A stretch of 64,000 nucleotides of DNA, from positions 186,001 through 250,000 of the forward strand of contig JBCAML010000023.1 in the NCBI GenBank assembly GCA_038503075.1, given 5' to 3'. The notes under the pieces were generated by a model. It saw only the letters and a list, made by a program, of their open reading frames with translations. It was not told the origin of the DNA and ran no database searches. Made by a program: the position numbers and the translations under genes. Source of the DNA: Gyromitra esculenta (Eukaryota > Ascomycota > Pezizomycetes > Pezizales > Discinaceae). This document shows positions 45,754 to 55,770 of the stretch, one piece after another (positions within the stretch are counted from its first letter, which is position 1; each line of letters opens with the position of its first letter).

Positions 45754-46226
45754 GAGCAATTTAGCAAGTGCATTTTTCTTACTATGGGAGTTATGAAAAT
45801 AGGAAAGTGTTTTACTCGTGATGCAATCGGGTATTCAATGATACAAGGGTTTGAACCAATCAAGATATGGGCGAATATGGTGAGAAGCGGCATAGACGGT
45901 TCGAAAACTTCCATAAATGGCTTAATCAACAAAGTGATGGTGCACCTTGAGTCTTGCTCGCCCAATAGGGCGTCCCCTTCGTTTGAATCCCTGTATCATC
46001 GAATACCCGATTCCATCACGAGTAAGCGCTTATACCCAATTCGTCACAAGCCCAACCACAGAAAAAATGTCTCACACGCTGAGGTCAAGGCATGTTAGGT
46101 ATCTTGGAAAAAAATTACCTGTATATGTATATAAAGACAGGTAGAACTATCGATAGTTCAAGCAACAATAAACCTGACACCCTTCCAGAACAGCACAAAC
46201 TAAATCAAACAAATTTTATTCTCATA
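45754..46226 (+). promoter_or_regulatory. Upstream region with TATA box
   Basis: 'tgtatatgtatataaagaca' at about 46119-46138 is a good TATA box about 95 bp before the ATG at 46227. No gene is supported in the rest. Confidence 0.5.
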
Positions 46227-47940
46227 ATGGAAGCCCCCAAAAGTCACAATTTCCCCGAGCAATACTCTTCCATTAACGAGGTTTCCTTAGAAGTTGAAAG
46301 AGATCCTTCCCAGTCCCGACTTCCACAATTTCATTCGCTTCAATCCACACTGTATTTAACCATGCTACAAGGTAATTTTTATGCCCATTTTATCTTCGTT
46401 GGCCGAGCTAAGAGTCTCAGAATTTAGCAGGAGTCTTCAAAGGAAGACAGAGGAGTGTGAGAGGTTGAGGTTGGGTTTTGAGAGCTCTAAAGGTTTGCTT
46501 TTGTCTACTCATCGTTGCAACAAAACTAACAGTATTAGCTGTACTCGATCATATCAAGATCAGAGAAGAGCGCCTGGCCGAGGAGAGGGAGCGTCTGGCC
46601 GAGGAGAGGGAGCACCTGGCCGAGGAGAGGGAGCGCCTGGCCGAGGAGAGTGAGCGCCTGGCCGAGGAGAGGGAGCGCCTGGCCGAGCAGAGGGAGCGCC
46701 TGGCCGAGGAGAGGGAGTGCCTGGCCGAGCAGAGGGAGCGCCTGGCCGAGGAGGAAGAGCGTCTGGCAGAGAAGAAAGAGCGTCTGGCAGAGAAGAAAGC
46801 AAAACTGGCGGAGGAACAAACAGTCCTGAAGGAATTCGAAAGTATATTCTATCCATTAACCCTCATCAACCAAGCTAACAACATAAGGTGATCTGCGGAA
46901 ATCTTGGTGCACTGCTATTAGAGGTTTTTTTTTTCCGCCATGGTTTTTTTGTCACCCGTAACTTGCTAATAAGAAGGTCTTTAGCTCAAAAAACTCAGTT
47001 CTATAGACTCGGATCAGTTCTCCGTACAACTCTAAGGCATGTTGTCCACGGAGAATTCAAGGGTATGACATAATACTTTCTCTTTCGCTAAGTACTAGCT
47101 AAAATATATTAAGGCATCAAGGTTGGTATAAAAGATACCAAAAAACAATTGGCAGATCACTTTGAATTAGCAGAGCACCATTTAGCGAACTGCGCACACG
47201 ATTGTTTGACAGGTCTTTTTGCCGACGTTTTGAAGAGTGATTCGGAGGATAATATTGTAGTAGAGACCTTAAATAAGAGGTTTAATGGAGTGTTCGAGGA
47301 TTACTTTCAAGGTATGAGATAATTTTTATCAAATGGCATCAGCTAACAGCTATTCAGAACAAAGGCAGTTTATGACATCTTATCGGGACGGACTCACCTC
47401 AGAAGTAGAGTCTTGTATAGCGGAGAAAATAAAGGAATGTGTTGGGAATTGTGTGAAGAATTGTTTGTGTGAACAGATAGAGAAAGGTAACGTTAGAAGA
47501 GCCTTAGGGGAAGCCTTGAAGGAGCGTTTCCAGGACGATAGCCTCAAGGAGGCTTTGAAGGAGCGTTTCCAGGGTGACAGTCTCAAGGAAGCCTTGAAGG
47601 AATATCTCGAGGATGACAGTTTCAAGGAAAACTTAAGCGGATATATCAGGGACTCCTTGAAGGCGCGTTTCCGGGATGATGATTTCAAGCGAACCTTGAA
47701 GGAGTGTCTCCAGCAAAGTGATGTTTTAAAGGTCTTGAAGGAATGTTTCGAAGGAGCCAAATTCGAAGGTATGGCAGGACCTCCATCTTCATAGCACTAA
47801 TTGACTTTTTTTTAGCAAGTGGCTTTCTTGAAAAATTTCTTGGTATGAAGAACCTTGGCGTCATTGTTCCCTTTTTACTATTTTGGGGGTTGATTCTAGA
47901 AACCTACTCAATCTTTTCTTCTTCGAAACATAGAGGTTAA
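46227..47940 (+). CDS. Long coiled-coil, predicted tail-anchored protein, eight exons
   Basis: A 455-residue protein from exons 46227-46371, 46421-46492, 46539-46841, 46888-46923, 46985-47062, 47114-47311, 47358-47768 and 47816-47940, all in one frame. Introns are 46-61 nt with branch sites such as GCTAAC and ACTAAC. In order: a disordered N-terminus; KTEECERLRL, shared with the protein at 42726; about 12 copies of the seven-residue unit RLAEERE (a long charged coiled coil encoded by a 21-bp DNA repeat); a linker; and five copies of an amphipathic LKEALKERFQDDS-like unit of about 17 residues. A C-terminal hydrophobic span follows (NLGVIVPFLLFWGLILETY). This suggests a rod-like protein anchored by its tail. 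The function is unknown. Precise joining through seven introns, which also skips several stops, makes the model strong. Confidence 0.82.
46563..46800 (+). repeat. 21-bp coding tandem repeat
   Basis: About eleven copies of a 21-bp unit, 'gagcgcctggccgaggagag' plus one base, coding RLAEERE heptads inside the coiled-coil gene. High identity between units suggests recent expansion or gene conversion. Antisense open frames over it are chance readings. Confidence 0.85.
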
Positions 47941-47970
47941 AGCGCACCGAATGTGTTTAATGGGCTGGGG

Positions 47971-48083
47971 TCTAATTGCGTTGGGTTTTATTTTGTTAAA
48001 TCATAGTTTCATTGTTTTATAAACGTACAAGAATATCACATGCAACCGAAGTTATGGCGTGAACAAAACCTCTAATTGCGTTG
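47971..48083 (+). repeat. 87-bp insert flanked by 13-bp direct repeats (copy 2)
   Basis: The 87-bp insert 47984-48070 is bracketed by TCTAATTGCGTTG on both sides (47971-47983 and 48071-48083). It matches the insert at 15328-15414 over about 75 bp ('gttaaatcat', 'gtttcattgtttta', 'cacatgcaaccgaagttat', 'gcgtgaacaaaa'). It begins 31 bp after the stop codon of the coiled-coil gene. Confidence 0.75.
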
Positions 48084-48234
48084 AGGGTTTCACTTAAGCA
48101 GCTATACCTAGCTTTTGCTGATTTTGAGCACACGTGAAAATCTCGATTGGACTATCAAGTACTCTACGACACCACGGTTAAGGGGCTACTAAGTTGGAGT
48201 GGTGGAGAGGTCAGCGAATGTTTCGCCACAAAAT

Positions 48235-48347
48235 GTACTCGTGCTGCCGAAAATTCTTCGGGTCATGTGCAGAATAACGGCTAGTTATTAGAGTTTAACT
48301 GCATGTTATCCATCACGTGACCCCAAGACTTTTCGGCAGCACGAGCA
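48235..48347. mobile_element. MITE (CTCGTGCTGCCGAAAA ends)
   Basis: 113 bp, left 'tactcgtgctgccgaaaatt', right 'acttttcggcagcacgagca'. The arms include 'gggtcatgtg' and 'cacgtgacccc'. Noncoding. Confidence 0.8.
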
Positions 48348-48396
48348 GATATCTTGAAGAGGGGTGGGGAACCTTGCCATGACCCTGCTTGTATTG

Positions 48397-48640
48397 GTGT
48401 TTTGGCCACACCGGATTCCCAAGTTTTGAGCTCAAAATTTTAGTTCTTAGCTACGGCGTAGCTAGTCTATTAGGGGCATTAGTCTCCACTACTGATCAAG
48501 TTGATCCTGTGGCTTCCATGCAATTCTTGGTGGCTTTGGCGCGGATTATTTTGCGGGAAAGGTTTTAAATCAATCTTCAGCGCAGCCAAGAACTCAAATT
48601 TTGAACTCGAAATTTGGGAATCTGATGTGGCTAAAACACT
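48397..48640. mobile_element. Inverted-repeat element
   Basis: About 244 bp with diverged inverted arms of about 55 bp: left 'gtgttttggccacaccggat', right 'atctgatgtggctaaaacac', continuing into 'ttgagctcaaaatttta' and 'tcaaattttgaactcga'. No coding potential. Confidence 0.7.
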
Positions 48641-50474
48641 CCATTGCGAAATTTTTAGATTAGTTGTTAGGAGTGTCTCAGCCTACCTTACTACTCTGGA
48701 GTGCTTTTGATTTTTACGGAGATCAGCTTCACCGATTGTTGCTACTGATAAGGCACAAAAGTCAAGTAACTTAAGAAAAATGAGTCTGATCACACGAAAC
48801 CGTGTACTACCCAGCGATACTGAACGAGACCGTGAGAGCGTAAATTTTTATGGTCGTAATTGGCTTGGCCCTGTTCGATATCGTTGAGATACCGTATACA
48901 CTCGCATAATCCGTTAAGGCCGATATATCCGGGGTAGGGTTGTTGTATGGAGCACTATTGATTAGTAATCAAGTGACAGCTGGAGCTTTGGAGCTCTAGC
49001 CATAGCTTCAGTCACGGTGATCAACGAAATCCAACTTCAACGAGATCAAACTGCCAGTGGTTCCCGAACTCAAATCCATCAGGCTATGTCAAAAAACCAA
49101 ATCCCCCGAGTGCGAGTGTTGCAAAAATTGCTAGCGAACGAAGAAAATCAACAGATCCGTCCTTGAGCCCTTCGTGGTCCAAAGCCCAAAAAGATTTCTG
49201 AGCGTGTACTCAAGGCTAGTGATCTAAGACCTATTCGACGTCCTGAACAATCCTGGAGCCAGCAGCAAAAAATCCGGGTGCTAGTTTTTATTTGGTATCA
49301 TCGTATACCAGTAGTTACACGCAATGGCACATCATATCTTCCTCCTACACAAAAAGAAGCCTCTGCTTTATTCCGGGTACCTCAGAGAACTATTAGCGAC
49401 TGGGTTAGACAGCAGGAAAGAATAGAGCAAGTGGGCAAAAGCTCTAGTATACGCAGTTTACACTGTGACACCCCCGAAATTTGTCGATGGCCGGAATTGG
49501 AGCAAAAATTGTTTATTCACTTTCGTGAGGAACGAAGGGAAGGGCATGCAATTCAGCTAGGATGGTTTCGAGTCAATTCAATGCGTATATTTTGTGAGCT
49601 ATATCCGGCAGCCACCGGGCCTGAATTGGACTCGATTTTTCGCTTCTCACACGGCTGGTTTCAGCGATTCCTCCAGCGGTATCGAATCAGTATAAGGTGT
49701 ATCACAAAGACAGCGCAAAAAGTGCTTGGAGGTTGTGTGGTGCTAGTTGTTAACTGGCTCCGGTTCAATCGACGAAATTCTCAGTTACTAGCACAACCAC
49801 TACCTACACACGAAGAATGTCTTCCAGGTGCACCTTTTCTTCGTCGCACACAACTACTTAATAAAGCAGTTGACCGTTATGATTTGAAAAATATATGCAA
49901 CATTAATGAGACTCCTATACCTTTTGAGTATCTCAGTGGTCATACATATGATTTTGTTGGTGCAAAAACAATATGGGTTAAAGAGTCTACTAGTGGATGG
50001 GATAAACGCCAGGCTAGTTTGGTTTTGTGTATCTTTGCTGATGGAATTAATCGTGTACCACCTTTAATTCTATTTCATGGATTAGGTTTGAAGTTGGGTA
50101 GTGAAAAAGAAAAATATCATCCTGGCGTTATCGTTGAATTTAACGAAGCTGCCTATATGAATGATCAATTAATGGTTAGGTATCTAGAACAGTAAATAAT
50201 ACCTGCTCTTCAGGGTCTCCCCAGTCTTCTAGCATTGGACTTATGCCCATCCCACAAAACGCCAACTGTTCTTAACCTCCTTTGAGCCAACAGTATTACA
50301 CCTTCCATGATACCAGCTGGTTGTACAAGCCTTATACAACCTCTCGATGTTTCGGTCAACAAACCACTCAAAGAGATTATATCTGCAATCACAACCCAGG
50401 CACTTATTGATGGAGAAGAAGATGGAAACGGTGGTCGAAGTGCAGTAGGAAAAAGACGAATTCTTACCACTTGG

Positions 50475-50884
50475 TTTTCATGGATGGTTGTTTGGTTGCC
50501 GGGTCTGTTGTATGGGTATTCGGTTAACTTGTTTTATTGGTGTTTGTTATGTTTCTTTGGGTTTTTATTACGATGTGTCATACGTTTGTCATCAAAGGGA
50601 CGGAATATGGGTATATAAGCGAAGGACTTCCCCCTCTTATTGTACTTCTTTTTCTCTTCTCTTTAAACAACGTCTTCTATTGTTTACTCGTTGTATCCTA
50701 CAATACAACCCTCGGTTACACCTTGTAATCCTTCGCTGTCGCCGTCTTCAAGTCATCATAACTTGAACCTCTCGTAGAGCCTGTAGAAACTTCGTATACA
50801 CTCTCGCCGCTAAATTCTTGTTCAAGTAGCACTGCTTATCTCGGGGGATACCTGAGAGCTTGACGGGAATCTCGCTCCTTGAGA
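50475..50884 (+). mobile_element. Solo LTR in the transposase gene
   Basis: 410 bp, plus-strand orientation, from 'ttttcatggatggttg' to 'cgctccttgaga', flanked by TTGG on both sides. It carries the family TATA box 'gggtatataagcgaagg'. Confidence 0.85.
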
Positions 50885-50942
50885 TTGGTGTGTTGGAGAT
50901 GCATGGTATCAGTTTTGTGTAGAAAAACAAGAGCTTGTGCAG

Positions 50943-51393
50943 TTCTCAAGGAGCGAGATCCCGTCAAGCCCTTTGGTATCCCCAAAGGTAAGCAGTGCTA
51001 CTTGAACGAGAACTAACGACAGGAGTTTAGGCGATGATTCCACAGGTTCTACGATAAAAGAGAGTTATGATGACTCCGACAGCGAAACTACGTTGATGTA
51101 GTGACGTGATAGAAAAAGAGGTATCACGGAGGCGACGAAGGATTATGTAGGAATCCTGGCTTGTATTGTAGGATACAAGTAGAGTGGCAATAGAAGACAT
51201 TGCTTAAAGAAGAAAGAAGGAAAAGTACAACAAGAGGGGAAAGCCTTTGCTTATATACCCATTATCCGACCTTTCCATGACAAACGTATGACTCATTAAA
51301 AGGGAAACCAAAGGAAACATAAAGAACAACAACGACACTTGGCAACCATGTACCCATGTACCCAACCGACCAACGAAACAACCATCCATGAAA
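50943..51393 (-). mobile_element. Second solo LTR in the transposase gene
   Basis: About 451 bp, minus strand, from 'ttctcaaggagcgag' to 'ccatccatgaaa', flanked by GCAG on both sides. It is about 40 bp longer than its relatives owing to an extra segment near 51095-51140 ('gtagtgacgtgatagaaaaag'). Confidence 0.82.
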
Positions 51394-51614
51394 GCAGCGT
51401 TCATTTAGAAAACTTGGTTTATCTCTTCCTATAGACGGCAGTGCTGATAATGAGTTGGATATTAAAGGATTTTCTGGGTTAGAAATTGGGGATTGGAGAC
51501 AAGAGATACAGACTTTAAACCTGCACGATGATATTAAAAAGGATTATGATGATGATTTATCTGTAGAATAGGTAGCAGGCGGTGAATATTAGTTATAATA
51601 CATTTGTATATATC

Positions 51615-52021
51615 TCTCAAGGGGCGAGATTCTCGTCAAGCTCTTTGGTATCCCCAGAGATGAGCAGTGCTACTTGAACGAGAAACTAACAGTGAGAGTG
51701 TATACGAAGATTCCACAGGCTCTACTAATGGTTCAAGTTATGATGACTTGAAGACGGCAACAGCGAAAGGCTACGAGGTGTAACCGGGGTTTGTATTGTA
51801 AAATACAAGAGAAACAATAGAAGATGTTGCTTAAAGAAAGAAAAAGGAAAAGTACAACAAGAGGGGAAATTCCTTCGCTTATATATCCATATTCCATCCC
51901 TTTGATGACAAACGCATGACTCATTGTAATAAAAACCAAGAGAAACATAACAAACAACAACGAAACAAAGCAACCAAAGAACGACACATTCTACGCGACA
52001 ACGAAACATCCATCCATGAAG
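51615..52021 (-). mobile_element. Third solo LTR, in the transposon's 3' flank
   Basis: 407 bp, minus strand, 'tctcaaggggcgag' to 'catccatgaag', with a perfect 5-bp target duplication ATATC (51610-51614 and 52022-52026). It lies between the transposase stop and the right TIR. Confidence 0.88.
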
Positions 52022-52490
52022 ATATCTTAAATATGCCCTATATCGGGTGAATACTAATACTATAAGTAGTGAGTTGCAATGCGTATGATTTATTGTTTTA
52101 ATATTCACAGTATAATGAAATATCATTCTGTTACCCTGCCTAATTTATACCTGGCTCGGAAATATCGGCCTTAACGGATTATGCGAGTGTATACGGTATT
52201 ATGGTAGGTGTATTGTTAATGTATTGGACAAAAAAATGGTATCAGATTTTTGCTCAGCACTAAGCGCTTTATGCCGATTCGAAAATTTACTCAAACCCTT
52301 GTTACGTGGGAAGGTCTTACATAAAGAGCAAACAACGCAAGGCCACGCGACACATGGGACAAGGCGCTGGTTACGCATGCGATGCCGGGTAACTAAACTG
52401 GACACGAAACAGAACCATAAATTCGCCCATCCCCACCCACTCCCAAACAAATACAAAGTTATAGTATCGGCAATCAACACTTACGACGCT

Positions 52491-53342
52491 ATGGAAAAAA
52501 CTGACGTCTCTGCCTCTGGCGGCGCGAGCACACTAAAGTTGGTTGAAGCCTCGACCTCGAATGACGTCCCCGACTCTTTAACGGTGATGGATACAGAACG
52601 TATTCCAATGCCCGCACATGAGATCAGCGATATCTCTACGGAGCACGTATTCATGACTATTTTAGGGCATGGGCGCCTGGTTGATAGAATACAAATATAC
52701 GTTAGTTAGTGATTAACCCCCTCTATTGGAGAAAAGAGAGCCGGAACCGGAGGACTAATGTGGTATTATAGGTGCTAGGGAAATATATTGCGACTACAAA
52801 TTCAGCAACGAGTGCACCTTTGACAAGCTGCCTGTGGATAAGGTTGATCGTGCTGTTGAAGATCTGGGAAGAAAATTGAGTGGGGATCCGCTTTGTCAAC
52901 GTTGTGAGCCATGGCTTGCGCGTTTTTTGCTCTGGAGGCGGCACGAATTGATGACATCTACAAAGCCTGTCAACGCGCCCCCAGCACAAAAGGGGCACGT
53001 CTCCGCTGATGACATATTCATAAACATCCTGGACTTGCCGCTGCCTCGCGACAGGAAGTCCATAAACGATAGTGAGTAATTTATCAGAGAAAAATAACCT
53101 AAATAATAAGGACTGACAGAAAAAAATTCCTTACAGTTGCCAGCAGAATCTATGAAAATGCTCGGTTTAATCCTATCCTTCCTTTTGGCTCACTACTCAT
53201 ATCCCAGGTTTCTAAAACCCAGGCGGAGCTCCAGGAAGCGCTAGATATAGCTCATCCACCTTGCCGACGTTGTCATCCGTGGCTCGCAAAAATTCTTCTG
53301 TATAGACTACACAAGGGAAGAACCCGGAAGGGGAGGTCTTAG
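52491..53342 (+). CDS. Orphan protein with two CxxC-x-PWLA modules, three exons
   Basis: A 239-residue protein; exons 52491-52704, 52772-53071 and 53137-53342 join in one frame through 67-nt and 65-nt GT-AG introns. Two copies of a small module stand out: LCQRCEPWLARFLLWRRHEL (exon 2) and PCRRCHPWLAKILLYRLHKG (exon 3). Consensus C-x2-C-x-P-W-L-A, then L-L-x-x-R-x-H. The Cys pair plus the trailing His could bind a metal, which is inference. The exon before each module has a similar acidic segment (HEISDISTEHVFMTIL; SADDIFINILDLPL), so the gene arose by internal duplication. The first 45 residues are Ser/Thr-rich. The start codon is the first ATG after an in-frame stop-free leader. A decayed third module lies at 54041-54198. 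Function unknown. Confidence 0.7.
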
Positions 53343-53798
53343 AATTTAGAGGGCTATTATCTCGTAGGGGGGTATTTGAATTTGTCGAGTTTATCGGATT
53401 TTACCTAGCTATGCCAGATTTTGCAGTTAGCTCATTTCAAAAATTCAAGTTAAACTACCATCGAAAATAAGTTCCTGTCCGTTTAGGAATTGTGACTTTA
53501 TAACAAATATAGTAACTATAACCATTCACTTCAGGTATTAGATACAAGATCGTCTGGTGAAGAACGAAAGTATATTCTGTAACACTCACAGCCTAGCTGT
53601 GGGTAACCCTATACACAATTATTAAGTAGAACAAAAGCCCCCCGATTTTTAGAATAAAGCAAATTAGCTGAAAGTAAAACTTCCCGTTAAAAAACAACAG
53701 ACAAACTTATTCCAATAGTCCCTGTGCCTCTCTTCCCACAACCTTTTGGCTGCGTCTCTGGATCTTAAAGTGGCGGTGGCTCAACGCACGCAGTTAGG
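53343..53798. other. No gene recognised
   Basis: 3' flank of the previous gene up to a family D MITE. No supported coding structure. Confidence 0.5.
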
Positions 53799-54040
53799 GT
53801 ACTATGGATGTGGGGATAAGACTGATTACAGGTGGCTGTGCAAGTAAGAGTTGTCGTCTTTCTTCCCACTCCACAACTCTTCGAGAGACCTGATAAAAAT
53901 GGTACTGTAAGCTTAAGAGGTCGTGAATGCTACGTATTTGAAATTGAATAAATTTAGTTAGTAATTTAAGTGAGTTTGAGTGTCCAAGGAAAAAGCTGCC
54001 ACGTCACCTGTCGCCAGGCTTTCCCTGACACCAGTAGTAC
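53799..54040. mobile_element. MITE, family D (GTAC ends)
   Basis: 242 bp, left 'gtactatggatgtggggata', right 'ccctgacaccagtagtac'. Subterminal 'aggtggctgtgcaagtaaga' and 'ccactccacaactcttcgag' match the copy at 62832. Confidence 0.82.
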
Positions 54041-54198
54041 TTGGAATTCTCCCAATGATCCGACGCTGTCCATGGCTTACGTATTGGCTACTATACAGAT
54101 TACATGAGCCAAGGCTGAACAAAAGGGCGAACTTCCGATTTGTTGGTGAGCCATCTTACATGAAGAGATTGATAGCGGACCTAACCCTGAAAAACTAA
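54041..54198 (+). pseudogene. Decayed third CxxC-PWLA module
   Basis: Directly after the MITE, the frame reads MIRRCPWLTYWLLYRLHEPR, clearly related to the CRRCHPWLAKILLYRLHKGR module of the gene at 52491-53342, with the first Cys and one residue lost. The open frame ends at 54198. The MITE separates it from any upstream exon, so this is a truncated paralogue rather than a gene. Confidence 0.65.
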
Positions 54199-54780
54199 CC
54201 TGGAGGAGATAATAGCTAAGAAAATAGTTAGGCAATTTTGTTTTGCTTTATATTTTGTGGCACATGATTATACTCTCACTAATTCGGGATTGAAAAATGT
54301 ATCTTGGCTATGCATTTCTTGTAGACGAATTTAAAGCTGTGATTACCCACAGAGGAGCGAGCACACGAAGTCAAGCGTATTTGGTGGGGGAACACTAATC
54401 ACAGGAGAGAAACAGATCACCACTCTCTAGATTGCCTAAGACACAGGATAATTAATAAACGGGCTAGTGAAGCGACCAAATCACTTCTAACGAATATGCC
54501 TAATAGGACACTACTAAAATACATTTACTCCAATATTACTATGGGCTCAATGCAATTATTAGTTCATTGGACTGGATGTATTCCTAGTGCCTAAAGCGTG
54601 GCACACCAAGCACCCACCTTATCCCATAGACTGTTAAAGCTGACCCCTGTCAAGGGAGTCACTATCATTGAGTAGATTTCAGTTGACACTGAGCTGAGCC
54701 ACAGCATTAATATGTGCGATATCTTCAATTCTCTATATCTACTAAGCTATATACATAATGGTACCATGCTCTCTCCTCTC
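54199..54780. other. No gene recognised
   Basis: Unassigned AT-rich sequence. Confidence 0.45.
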
Positions 54781-54819
54781 TCTCCTGCGCCCTCCGCTCG
54801 CCCTCCAGCTCAGCTACCC

Positions 54820-55475
54820 AGCAGTTGGACAGGATGTCAAACAGCCGCCCGAGCAGGCGATATAGAGCGCCCGGGGCAGTCGATCCTACAGTCGAACAGA
54901 CGCCATATAGAGCTCGCTAGGGGTCGATCCTGCTGCAGATCCTGCTGCCGAATTGACGCCATATAGAGCTCTCTAGGGGGGTCGAACCTACTGCCGAACC
55001 TGCTGTGGAGCAGGCGCCATATAGAGCTCCCTAGGGGGTCGCTAGGGAGGCTGATCCTGCTGTCGAACGGGGTCTATATGGGCACCCTAGGGGGGCTGCT
55101 AGGGAGGTCGCTAGGGGGTCAATCCTGCTGTCGAACGGGGTCTATATGGGCGTCCTAGGGAGCTCGCTGGGGGGTCTCTTGGGAGGTCGATCTTACTGTC
55201 TAGCGGGGTCAATATGGGCGTCCTAGGGAGGCCGCTAGGGAGGTCGATCCTGCTGTCGAACGGTGTCAATATCGACGTCCTAGGGAGCCTGCTAGGGGGG
55301 TTGCTAGGGAGGCCGCTAGGGAGGTTCATCTTGCTGTCGAACGGGGCAGTATGGGCGTCCCAGCGCAGCCAAACAGGCGGTATACGGGTATCGTTAGAGA
55401 GGTTCCTGTGGTCGTCGATCCTGCAGTCATGCAGACGGTATAGGAGGCGCCCGAGGCGGGGCGGTGGGCGGGGGG
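54820..55475. repeat. GC-rich degenerate tandem repeats
   Basis: Diverged units of roughly 45-65 bp built from 'gtcgatcctgctgtcgaacg', 'gggtctatatgggcgtccta' and 'gctaggggg(t/a)'. At least eight partial units; a poly-G run occurs near 55470. Open frames on both strands (rich in SRIDLPSGLPR or LLGRPLGRSILL) are translations of the repeat. Confidence 0.8.
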
Positions 55476-55770
55476 GGGGTGTGGTGTGGTGCAGGGACGC
55501 TGAACGACAGCAACATACAACCTGGAGACCTGTTAGCGAAGTTCTTGGAGGTGGGAGCAGAAGGACAAGTAGGAGGTGGGAGGCGTGGCTCATATAAGAG
55601 AAGTGCTGGTGGGAGGCGTGGGTGAGGTCATAATGAAGCTGCCGAGGAAGGGGCTAGGGTTCTGACTTAGAGGAATCTGACTGAGGCAGCCATTGGGCGT
55701 ACGGGCGCCCTGGGCATAGGCGTATGGGTGTACTGGGCTTGCTATCCGGGAGAGAATAGAAGCAAAAGTA

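Larger units (their letters stand above)
49086..51571 (+). pseudogene. Pogo-like DDE transposase, split by two LTRs
   Basis: Transposase of the surrounding element. From ATG 49086 the frame has an N-terminal helix-turn-helix region (EASALFRVPQRTISDWVRQQ) and a CENP-B-type second DNA-binding block (EICRWPELEQKLFIHFREER). The DDE core has NINETPIPFEYL (first Asp position replaced by Asn-Glu), ASLVLCIFADGINRVPPLILFHG, LLALDLCPSHKT (second Asp) and IPAGCTSLIQPLDVSVNKPLKE. The frame continues exactly across both solo LTRs (50475-50884 and 50943-51393) once one copy of each target duplication is discounted, ending at 51569-51571 after a typical acidic tail. Internal stops: TGA 49164, TAA 50193, TGA 50283. 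Non-functional. Confidence 0.88.
48892..52196 (+). mobile_element. Pogo/Fot1-like DNA transposon with three inserted LTRs
   Basis: Both termini carry a perfect 35-bp inverted repeat starting CCGTATACACTCGC, with TA on each side (48890-48891 and 52197-52198). The 3.3-kb total includes three solo LTRs (about 1.27 kb); without them the element is about 2.0 kb, a normal pogo/Fot1 size. It encodes one transposase, now a pseudogene. The TIR core continues 'ttaaggccgatat'. Confidence 0.92.

Noticed and set aside
46535..46856. Antisense open frames (LLGQALPLLGQ, RPGAPSARPG)
   Set aside because: Shadows of the 21-bp repeat in the coiled-coil gene on the plus strand.
55111..55597. Open frames in the GC-rich repeat region
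   Set aside because: Both strands are open only because the repeats lack stops; the peptides are pure repeat translation.
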